A DNA stretch of 8,190 bases from DATDCV01 sp036524155 (lineage in GTDB: Bacteria > Verrucomicrobiota > Verrucomicrobiia > Limisphaerales > UBA8199): the NCBI GenBank assembly GCA_036524155.1, contig DATDCV010000339.1:1-8190 (forward strand), read 5' to 3'. Below the pieces are notes generated by a model, which ran no database searches, was not told where the DNA came from, and saw nothing but the letters and a program-made list of their open reading frames with translations. Of the stretch, positions 1-5,980 are shown one piece after another. Within the stretch, counting starts at the first letter, position 1. Each line of letters starts with the position of its first letter. Both the position numbers and the translations under genes were made by a program.

Positions 1-1149
1 GTGCAGGAGCGGCTCATAGGCGGCGCCGAACAATTGGAATGCTTTGGCGCCGAGATGGGTGGTGAGATTCTTGTGGACAAAGCCGTCGAACAGGTGCGCG
101 ATGCAGTAAGCGGCAATTGAGTTCATGCCGATAATAATCAAGGGAAAGGCCCAGGATTTCTTCCCGATGGCATCAATCGCCGCGTAGAATCCCGCCAGCA
201 AAAGAAAGCACCAGCCACCGCTGAACAAAACCCAACTCGGAGTCCAGATGCGTTTCACCACGGGACAAATCCCGAGCCAGCCGACCAACTCGCCTGAAAC
301 GAGCCCAACCAGGCCGGCAACGGCCAGCCATTTCACTTTGCGCCAGGCCGGCCGCCCACCGCGCAGGACGCCGCCGGCGATCAGTCCAACGATCATAGTC
401 CCGAGGGTGGGGATGAAACTGAGTGTGGCATAGCCGCCGCCGTTGCAGACGAAAGGCTTTTGGCGCGGGAAAAGGTTCAGGAACCAGGTATCAAAGGCCC
501 AGGCCAGGTTCGAGTTCTTGTTCCAATGGGCGGACAGGCCCGTGAGGAGCGGGAAATCCTTTGAAACACCAACGCGCTGATAATCAAAGTCGGCGCCGGG
601 CAGCGGGTAAAGGGCGAAGGCGACCCAATAGCCGACCAGGATGACGCCCAAGGCGATCCATTGGTCGCGCACGGGCCGGAAGCCGAGGAGGAACAGGACG
701 CCATAGCCGAGGCCGATTTGGGTGAGGGTGTCCTCAAAGGTCCAATTGGTTTGTGAGCTGTCGAGCGAGCGAAGAAAAACTCCCAGCAGCATGAGGATCA
801 ACGCGCGCCAAAACGCGTGCGCCGTCATCCAGAGGCGCGACTGTCCGCGCAACGCGCGGCTGGCGAGAGAAAACGGGAGAGCGACACCGACAAGGAACGA
901 GAAGGAGGGTTGGATGAGGTCATGAAGGGAACATCCAATCCAAGGCACATGGCTCTGATGGTGCGTCAGGAAACGCCAAAACCCACTATCCGGGATCGCC
1001 TGGGACACGCGTGAGAAACTCAATACCTCCGCCATCATCAGGAGCATGACCAAGCCCCGGTAAGCGTCAATGGAGCCGAGGCGAGGGACGGAAGGCGTGG
1101 GGCCCAACTCTTTCGGGGCGGGTGCAGGGTCCGGGGTCAAGGTGTTCAT
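1..1149 (-). CDS. DUF5009 / HGSNAT-like membrane acyltransferase family protein (C-terminus cut by window edge)
   Basis: The minus-strand frame is open from an ATG at 1149-1147 to base 1, giving 383 residues with no stop, so the C-terminus lies outside the window. A hydrophilic Pro-rich N-tail (residues 1-22) is followed by RLGSIDAYRGLVML, the opening typical of the heparan-alpha-glucosaminide N-acetyltransferase-like / DUF5009 group. Next comes HVPWIGCSLHDLIQPSF (67-83), which matches the family's His-Trp-Gly...Asp...Pro-Phe signature, and then LVGVALPFS. Later family-like motifs are PTLGTMIVGLIAG (about 247-259), KRIWTPSWVLFSGG (299-312) and GMNSIAAYCIAH (341-352). About nine or ten hydrophobic segments predict an inner-membrane protein. 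Relatives are thought to move acyl groups onto sugars across the membrane; the substrate here is unknown. The family is usually near 380-420 residues, so little should be missing. No clear Shine-Dalgarno precedes the start. It lies 111 bp downstream of the winged-helix gene on the same strand; a functional link is not shown. Confidence 0.85.
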   Translation of the reverse strand, partial: MNTLTPDPAPAPKELGPTPSVPRLGSIDAYRGLVMLLMMAEVLSFSRVSQAIPDSGFWRFLTHHQSHVPWIGCSLHDLIQPSFSFLVGVALPFSLASRALRGQSRLWMTAHAFWRALILMLLGVFLRSLDSSQTNWTFEDTLTQIGLGYGVLFLLGFRPVRDQWIALGVILVGYWVAFALYPLPGADFDYQRVGVSKDFPLLTGLSAHWNKNSNLAWAFDTWFLNLFPRQKPFVCNGGGYATLSFIPTLGTMIVGLIAGGVLRGGRPAWRKVKWLAVAGLVGLVSGELVGWLGICPVVKRIWTPSWVLFSGGWCFLLLAGFYAAIDAIGKKSWAFPLIIIGMNSIAAYCIAHLFDGFVHKNLTTHLGAKAFQLFGAAYEPLLH

Positions 1150-1260
1150 GGGCGTGGACTCTAGCCGAGGTGGCCACGAAGGTTCAATGTCATACCACGG
1201 AGGCGCAAGGCAACGGACGTGCCAGGCAGGTCGAAACCGGAATGGTTCAGCGCCGAAGGA

Positions 1261-1599
1261 TCAGTCGCGATAGTGCTGGTCCGGACTTCCGGTGTCTTCG
1301 TCCGGGGAAACGATGTCGAACGTCTTGCCGCTTTGCTTGAGTATCCTGCTGATCTGAGGTGAAACCCAGCGGCGTTTCTTCCTCTCCCGCTCCTGCGTTG
1401 GGGCAAGACGGTAATGGCCGGTTGAATCTGATTCCAGCAAGCCGGCGTCAACCATCCGTTTCAAGATTGGGAGCGCCCAATCAGGTTGTTTCCGGAAACG
1501 TCGCTTCGTGCCGGCTCGCCGACAAATCTCCGCCGCAGAGACGAATTGCCCCGGGTAACTCTTCAGATACAAGCTGATGGCCACCTCGTCTGCTTCCAT
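1261..1599 (-). CDS. Small winged-helix-like protein (hypothetical, probable DNA-binding)
   Basis: This 112-residue protein starts at ATG 1599-1597, with AGG about six bases upstream as a weak ribosome site, and ends at TGA 1263-1261. Residues 1-66 have the shape of a winged helix. They contain a first helix (EVAISLYLKSYPG), a short helix and recognition-like helix (SAAEICRRAGTKRRF), a third helix (PILKRMVDAGLLE) and a closing beta strand (GHYRL). The remainder (about 67-112) is a basic tail, ERERKKRR followed by VSPQISRILKQSG, and then an acidic end. I recall proteins of this kind from verrucomicrobial genomes, but they have no defined function that I can name. The YPGQFVSAAEI opening and the 'GLLESD..GHYRL' wing are the best evidence that the frame is real. 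It may regulate a neighbour, since it is divergent from the LtaS-like gene and upstream of the DUF5009-type gene; that is inference only. Confidence 0.75.
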   Translation of the reverse strand: MEADEVAISLYLKSYPGQFVSAAEICRRAGTKRRFRKQPDWALPILKRMVDAGLLESDSTGHYRLAPTQERERKKRRWVSPQISRILKQSGKTFDIVSPDEDTGSPDQHYRD

Positions 1600-1808
1600 G
1601 GCAACCTGATACTGACCGAACGATTCCCTGGCGTCGATACCAAAATGGGTTCACGCACAGCCGGCGTTCAGCGAAGGAGAACTGGTTTACTTGGGCGCAG
1701 GTTCATGAAATTATAGAGTGATGAAACTGCCAACTCACAGCCCGGCCAGCGAAGAAAGCGCGCCATGAGCGACCACAAAATCCCCACTGTCTTGCCCGCA
1801 CCGGCAGC
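1600..1808. other. Divergent intergenic region (winged-helix gene / LtaS-like gene)
   Basis: These 209 bp separate two divergently transcribed genes and should carry both promoters. On the plus strand a -10-like TATAGA lies at 1712-1717, with TTGGGC at 1691-1696 as a poor -35 candidate (15-base spacer); this is weak. No strong inverted repeat was seen that would mark an operator. The right half carries the two overlapping mini-ORFs described separately. No larger reading frame here looks like a real protein. Confidence 0.4.
1721..1768 (+). other. Possible leader mini-ORF 1 (15 codons) upstream of the LtaS-like gene
   Basis: ATG at 1721 opens a 15-codon frame (MKLPTHSPASEESAP) ending at TGA 1766-1768. 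Its stop overlaps the ATG of the next mini-ORF as ATGA (1765-1768), the usual sign of translational coupling. There is only a weak GAG-like ribosome site. The peptide resembles nothing I know. It could be a leader, chance, or the N-terminus of the downstream gene displaced by a frameshift. Confidence 0.2.
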
Positions 1809-1821
1809 ATGCAATCGCTAG
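1765..1821 (+). other. Possible leader mini-ORF 2 (18 codons) overlapping the LtaS-like start
   Basis: ATG at 1765 opens an 18-codon frame (MSDHKIPTVLPAPAACNR) ending at TAG 1819-1821, 13 bases inside the LtaS-like reading frame that begins at 1809. A purine-rich AAGAAAG lies about six bases before it. Translation ending at 1821 would place ribosomes directly over the 1809 start, which has no Shine-Dalgarno of its own. The role is inferred from geometry only. Confidence 0.25.
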
Positions 1822-3860
1822 ATCAAGAGGCACTGCCAGGCAGGTCAAATTGGCTCGGGTCGCGCTATGGTTTCGCGGTCTTCTGGATCCTGTCGCTGAT
1901 GTTCGGCTGGCTGATCCTGCGCCTGGTGCTTTTTATCGCGTTCCGCCCAACGCCGGCTCCGGTGAGGGATTCGCTGCTGGGTTTCCTCACCGGCACCTGG
2001 CGCGATTTTCTGGCGGCGAGCTGGCTGAGTCTTCCGCTGCTCTTTTGGCTGTTCGTCCTCCCCGACCGGCGGTTTCGCGGCCGATGGCATCGCCGCCTGT
2101 TTTGGGCGGCCTGCCTGGTTTTTTGGTTCGGGGAGATTTTTCTGCTGTTTGTCGAATACTTTTTCTTCGAGGAATTCAGGTCGCGTTTCAACACGGTGGC
2201 GGTCGATTATTTGCAGTATCCGAAGGAAGTGGTGATTAACATTTGGGATTCGTATCACGTGGGGGTAGTGCTGGGGGTATGCCTGGCGCTGGCTTTGGGC
2301 TGGGTGATCGCGGCACGCAAGGTTTTTGCGGCGATGTGGGAGCGACCATTTAGCGCCAACTCGCGGCTCTTGAAATGGGGCGCGGTGATCGCTCTCCCGG
2401 TGTGGCTGATCCCGCTGCTGCTCACAGCAGGCACGTTGACCGGCGTGATGGACTCCCCGATTCGCCTCAGGCCCGCCCAGGTGAGCAGCGACCGGACCCT
2501 GAACGAAATCGCCAACAACGGAGACATCTCATTCTTCGCGGCAGCGTGGACGCACCATCTTGAATATGGCGCGTTCTATAGAACACTTCCCCGAGAGGAA
2601 GCCTATCGCCGAGCGCGGAAACTACTGGCCGAACCCAAAGCACGCTTCGCGGAGGAACCGAATTCGATCCTTCGGCAGGTAACAGGCGACCCGGGCCGCC
2701 CGCGACTGAATGTGGTCATTTTTCTGGAAGAGAGCCTGGGGTCGGAATTTTGGGGCTGCCTGGGGCGCAAAGAGCCGACGCTCACGCCCGAGATGGACAA
2801 ATTGGCGGCACAAGAGGGTCTGTTATTCACCAATATTTACGCCTCCGGGAACCGGACGGTTCGCGGCATGGAAGGCGCGCTTTCGTCGTTTCCCCCGCTT
2901 CCGGGCGACTCGATCGTGAAACGCGACCTATCGGACAACGTCGAGACGATCGCCCGGGTGTTGAAACGAGACGGTTACGCGACGGTTTTCCTTTATGGCG
3001 GGCGAGGGATCTTCGACGGCATGCGCTCGTTTACCGTGCGCAACGGGTATGATCGTTTCATCGAGCAGAAGCACTTTGAGCACCCGACGTTCACGACCAT
3101 CTGGGGAGTCTGTGACGAGGATCTGTGCCAGCGAACGATCGCGGAGTGCCGTGAACTTTCCAAAACCGGCCAACCGTTTCTGGCCACGGCGCTGTCGGTC
3201 TCCAATCACAAACCGTACACGTATCCCAAGGGCCGCATCCCTGAAGACCCGGAGAAGCGGGAACGGGACTACGCAGTCAAGTATTCCGACTACGCACTGG
3301 GTGAGTTTTTCAAGGCGGCACGAAAGGAAGCGTTTTGGACAAATACAATCTTCGTGGTAGTGGCGGATCACGGGGCCCGGGTTTATGGGGAACAGAGCAT
3401 TCCGATCCAATCTTATGAGATCCCGCTGTTGATCGCGGGGCCGGCGGTCGTGGACAAGCCTGGCCGGATCGGACAACTCGGGTGCTCGCTGGATGTGCCG
3501 CCGACAATCCTGGGTCTGATCGGGCGGCCGTACGCCAGCGTGTTCCTCGGGCGCGACCTGCTTAGCTCACGGCCGGAACAGGGCCGCGCGTTGCTGAATC
3601 ACAACCGCGACATCGGCCTGCTGGCGCGGGATCGAATGGTCGTGCTCGGTTTGATGAAAACAGTCGAGTTCTACGAGGGAAACCCCAAGCAGGTCGTGGT
3701 CACGCATCTGCCCTCCCCCACAGACTCGGAAATCGAATTGGAGAAGGACGCCATCGCGATCTTCCAGGTTGCCGACGACCTGTATATGCACCAGAAGTAC
3801 CGGGTAGATGACCGCACCATGGATAGTGAACCGACGCGGGCACAGGCGGGGTCGCCTTGA
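1809..3860 (+). CDS. LTA synthase family protein (membrane sulfatase / phosphoglycerol transferase-like)
   Basis: This 683-residue protein has the two-part plan of LtaS/OpgB-type enzymes: about five membrane helices (roughly 18-45, 64-84, 96-120, 150-170, 190-208), a linker, then an extracytoplasmic alkaline-phosphatase-superfamily domain (about 298-590). Visible active-site features are NVVIFLEESLG with the metal-ligand-type Glu (E307/E308), the nucleophile-type Thr in GNRTVRG (T350), WGVCDED (432-438), SVSNHKPY with His467, and ADHG with D520-H521. In LtaS the matching Thr attacks phosphatidylglycerol and passes on glycerol phosphate using Mn2+. In Gram-negatives relatives modify periplasmic glucans or other envelope sugars, so the acceptor here is open. 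ATG 1809 is the only start in its open stretch (frame open from 1725 with no earlier ATG, GTG or TTG); it lacks a Shine-Dalgarno. Another product of the same fold, such as a phosphoethanolamine transferase or sulfatase, is less likely: the nucleophile is Thr and no CxPxR sulfatase motif is seen. Confidence 0.9.
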   Translation: MQSLDQEALPGRSNWLGSRYGFAVFWILSLMFGWLILRLVLFIAFRPTPAPVRDSLLGFLTGTWRDFLAASWLSLPLLFWLFVLPDRRFRGRWHRRLFWAACLVFWFGEIFLLFVEYFFFEEFRSRFNTVAVDYLQYPKEVVINIWDSYHVGVVLGVCLALALGWVIAARKVFAAMWERPFSANSRLLKWGAVIALPVWLIPLLLTAGTLTGVMDSPIRLRPAQVSSDRTLNEIANNGDISFFAAAWTHHLEYGAFYRTLPREEAYRRARKLLAEPKARFAEEPNSILRQVTGDPGRPRLNVVIFLEESLGSEFWGCLGRKEPTLTPEMDKLAAQEGLLFTNIYASGNRTVRGMEGALSSFPPLPGDSIVKRDLSDNVETIARVLKRDGYATVFLYGGRGIFDGMRSFTVRNGYDRFIEQKHFEHPTFTTIWGVCDEDLCQRTIAECRELSKTGQPFLATALSVSNHKPYTYPKGRIPEDPEKRERDYAVKYSDYALGEFFKAARKEAFWTNTIFVVVADHGARVYGEQSIPIQSYEIPLLIAGPAVVDKPGRIGQLGCSLDVPPTILGLIGRPYASVFLGRDLLSSRPEQGRALLNHNRDIGLLARDRMVVLGLMKTVEFYEGNPKQVVVTHLPSPTDSEIELEKDAIAIFQVADDLYMHQKYRVDDRTMDSEPTRAQAGSP

Positions 3861-3905
3861 GGACGTAGAACGTGACTGGTTGCGGGATGTGGGAGGCTTT
3901 TCCGG

Positions 3906-3983
3906 TGAACCCGTCTTCGGAGGAGAGAAAGGGTCCCCTCGCCATGAACCTGTCTTTGGAAGAAACCAAGGGCCTCCTCTCCC
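3906..3983. repeat. Imperfect 39-bp tandem duplication
   Basis: Unit 1 (3906-3944) and unit 2 (3945-3983) align without gaps at 29 of 39 bases by my count. Both begin TGAACC(C/T)GTCTT(C/T)GG. The end of unit 2 runs into the hairpin repeat starting at 3972. It is noncoding and lies directly downstream of the LtaS-like gene. Confidence 0.6.
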
Positions 3984-4011
3984 CAGCCCTCTCCTCCAGA
4001 GGAGGAGAGGG
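3972..4011. repeat. Dispersed hairpin repeat, copy 1
   Basis: This 40-bp element aligns without gaps to 7981-8020 at 36 of 40 positions. Its right part is a perfect 11-bp palindrome, CCCTCTCCTCC (3987-3997) and GGAGGAGAGGG (4001-4011), around the loop AGA. It resembles the short intergenic hairpin repeats scattered through many GC-rich genomes. Sitting between convergent genes, it could act as a bidirectional stop or transcript-stabilising structure; there is no T-run. Confidence 0.75.
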
Positions 4012-4070
4012 AGAACGAACACGTGGATTGGGGGTCGAAGCAGGAAAGCCCGGTTCGGAGAGAGCTTTGC

Positions 4071-4946
4071 CTAACGCCTTTTGAATTCGGAAGGAAGGGC
4101 GGCGAGCTGGGGAGTTTTGGCCGGTTTTTGGCGGCGCAAGATTCCGGCGACGACGCCAACCAACAGCAAGGCGAGCCCCAGCGCGCAGACGATCGACGCG
4201 CCCATTGGGAAATCGCGATCGTAGGAGAAGCAAAGTCCGGCGACGCTGGCGAGAGTGGCGACCAGCCAACCCACGAGCATCCGGGGTCCGAGACCGTGAA
4301 CGGACAGGTTGGCGCAGACGGCCGGCACGATTAAATAGCTGAAGATCATGAGTACTCCGCCGATATGCACGAAGCTCGTGACCACGAACCCAAACAACGC
4401 GTAGAACAGGAAATCCCAGGCGCGAACTGAAACGCCCTCGGAGGCGGCGCGCTCCGGCTCGAAAGAAATGAGCAAGAACCGCCGGCGGAAAATGAAGTGG
4501 ATGATCCCGATCACCGCATAGAGGCCAAAAGCGCGGAGGACTTCACCCGGGGTGACCAAGAGGATGTCGCCGACCATGGTGCGTTTGAGTTCCTCGGCGC
4601 CCTCGGCGGTTTGGCTGAGGATGAGGATGGCGGCCGCGGCGGTCACGACATAAACAATGCCGATGAGCGCTTCCTGAGGCACGCGGCGGTCCCGGGTGCG
4701 GGTGAGGGTGAAGATTGCCGCGCCCACAAAGGTGAAGCCCAGCGACCAGGCATAGGTAACCCATTCGTGGGGCTCATGGCCGAGGCGGAGGGCGACGCAG
4801 ATGCCGAGGGCAGCGACCTGGGCGAGGGCGAGGTCAACGAAGATGACTTCGCGCCGAACGATATGCAGGCCGTAATAGACGAGAATTCCCGGCAGGAGCA
4901 GGCAGGCGATCAGGGGCCAGGGGCGGAACAGGAGTTCTTGGATCAT
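4071..4946 (-). CDS. Metal ABC transporter permease (ABC-3 family, ZnuB/TroC-type)
   Basis: This 291-residue, strongly hydrophobic protein has about eight membrane segments and the usual length for ABC-3 family permeases, which import zinc or manganese. Family marks include VDLALAQVAALG (37-48), the PQEALIGIVY stretch (90-99), GDILLVTPGEV (126-136), and the coupling segment FEPERAASEG (162-171), whose acidic-x-Glu-x-Ala...Gly pattern docks onto the ATPase. It is followed by GGVLMIFSYLIVPA (196-209), another conserved stretch. ATG 4946-4944 overlaps the upstream binding-protein stop as ATGA, and there is no separate Shine-Dalgarno, so translation is probably coupled. The short tail after residue 270 is basic and variable. 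The metal cannot be read from the sequence. No ATP-binding gene lies beside it, which is unusual because the three parts normally sit together. Confidence 0.93.
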   Translation of the reverse strand: MIQELLFRPWPLIACLLLPGILVYYGLHIVRREVIFVDLALAQVAALGICVALRLGHEPHEWVTYAWSLGFTFVGAAIFTLTRTRDRRVPQEALIGIVYVVTAAAAILILSQTAEGAEELKRTMVGDILLVTPGEVLRAFGLYAVIGIIHFIFRRRFLLISFEPERAASEGVSVRAWDFLFYALFGFVVTSFVHIGGVLMIFSYLIVPAVCANLSVHGLGPRMLVGWLVATLASVAGLCFSYDRDFPMGASIVCALGLALLLVGVVAGILRRQKPAKTPQLAALPSEFKRR

Positions 4947-5881
4947 TGGGCAGAGATTTTGGAGTCGGCGGTTTTGCTCGCGCCAAGGGCCTGGGCGAGG
5001 GCGTTGACGTTGTAATCCACCAACTCGATGTAACCCGCCTCGGTCCCTTTGACGCCGCCTGGGAACTGCGAAACATCGACTGCGGCCGCCCCGGTTTCGG
5101 CGGCGACTGTCTGGGCGGTTTTGCGGTTCTGGTAGGGCTCCACCAGAATCGCCCGGATATGGTCGGACCGCATCTGCATGATGACGTCTGCCAAATGGAC
5201 CGGGGTGGGAGGGATGCCCGGCTTAGGTTCGAGGAACAGGTCGATGAGGAGATTGTACCGCCGGGCGAAGTAAGGCCAACTGTCATGATAGGCGACGACG
5301 TGCTGACCTTTGAACGGGGCCAGTTGCTTTGCCCACGCAGGGAGCCGGGACCCTAATGCGTCGAGGAACTGTTTAAGCCTGGACTGGTACAGGTTGGCGG
5401 AGCCCGGGTCCAACCGGGCAAACGCATCAGCGATGCGTGAGGCGACGAGCCTGGCGTTTTCGGGGTCGGTCAGATAATGAGGATTCCCGGCGGCATGGAT
5501 GTCACCTTTCGCGCGGTCAAGAGACGCGGGCACCTCAAGCAACTGAATACCCTGGCTGCAAGCAATGCGCCCGGAGGCTCCGGCAGCGAGCTTCGGGTTC
5601 CTGGCCTGCTCCAGGAGAGCGGGCAACCAGCCGATCTCGAGGTCTGCCCCACCCTCGACGAGCGCATCGGCCCGGTTCAGTTTCATGATAAAGCTTGGCT
5701 TGGCATCCACAAAGTGAGGGTCCTCGGTCGGCTTGGCCAACACGGTGAGCGTCACCGCATCGCCCCCAACGGCTTTGGTGATTGCGCCCAGGTCGGGCGT
5801 CGTCACCACAACATTTAGCTTTGCCAACGCTGCGTACGGCAACGTCACCGCCAGCAAACAGGCCATTCCAGTTTTCATCAT
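4943..5881 (-). CDS. Metal ABC transporter substrate-binding protein (ZnuA/TroA-type)
   Basis: This 312-residue periplasmic protein belongs to the ZnuA/TroA family (zinc or manganese capture for ABC import). A signal peptide occupies residues 1-20 (ends ALA), with no lipobox Cys at the cleavage site. The mature part begins LNVVVTTPDLG, as in the family. Three metal-ligand histidines are visible: H56 in EDPHF, H135 in GNPHY, and H199 in AYHDSWPYF. VEPYQNRKTA (247-256) is the usual second-lobe segment. The place where the fourth acidic ligand normally sits reads DVSQFPGGVKGTEAGY (269-284), without the common D-x-x-G form, so D269 or E281 are the only nearby candidates. The His-rich loop seen in many zinc-specific ZnuA proteins is absent. 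The start at 5881 has a good ribosome site, AAGGA, about six bases upstream. It overlaps the permease start by four bases. Confidence 0.93.
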   Translation of the reverse strand: MMKTGMACLLAVTLPYAALAKLNVVVTTPDLGAITKAVGGDAVTLTVLAKPTEDPHFVDAKPSFIMKLNRADALVEGGADLEIGWLPALLEQARNPKLAAGASGRIACSQGIQLLEVPASLDRAKGDIHAAGNPHYLTDPENARLVASRIADAFARLDPGSANLYQSRLKQFLDALGSRLPAWAKQLAPFKGQHVVAYHDSWPYFARRYNLLIDLFLEPKPGIPPTPVHLADVIMQMRSDHIRAILVEPYQNRKTAQTVAAETGAAAVDVSQFPGGVKGTEAGYIELVDYNVNALAQALGASKTADSKISAQ

Positions 5882-5980
5882 GTCTTTCCTTTCACAAAAT
5901 CAGACTCGTTTACGCTCCTGCGGTTCAACGCTTCAACGCTTCAACCCCTCGGCGCTCCAGCGGTTCATGAAACATACCAC
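5882..5980. repeat. Short intergenic region with octamer tandem repeat (5913-5967)
   Basis: This gap between the barrel gene and the binding-protein gene contains three octamers, GGTTCAAC (5922-5929), GCTTCAAC (5930-5937) and GCTTCAAC (5938-5945). They are flanked by a near-identical 15-mer, CGCTCCTGCGGTTCA (5913-5927) and CGCTCCAGCGGTTCA (5953-5967), which differ at one base. This looks like a slippage-prone mini-satellite. No terminator with a T-run was seen, so read-through from the barrel gene is possible. The ribosome site of the binding-protein gene lies at its left end. Confidence 0.7.

Larger units (their letters stand above)
3861..4070. other. Convergent intergenic region with repeats
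   Basis: These 210 bp lie between the tail-to-tail stops of the LtaS-like gene and the metal permease gene. They contain a 39-bp imperfect tandem duplication (3906-3983) and a dispersed hairpin repeat (3972-4011). No coding sequence is convincing; the open frames across it are shadows of the repeats. No hairpin with a T-run is present, so neither gene has an obvious intrinsic terminator unless the 11-bp hairpin serves both. Confidence 0.6.

Noticed and set aside
248..1014. Short plus-strand frames at the left end
   Set aside because: All lie opposite the DUF5009-type gene, whose frame is open for 383 residues with family motifs.
2928..3476. 182-residue minus-strand open frame inside the LtaS-like gene
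   Set aside because: It is antisense to the catalytic domain, whose motifs are intact, and has no independent support.
3700..4269. Minus-strand open frames across the convergent intergenic region
   Set aside because: They span the permease end, repeats and the LtaS-like end in the wrong frames; the residues simply read the repeats.
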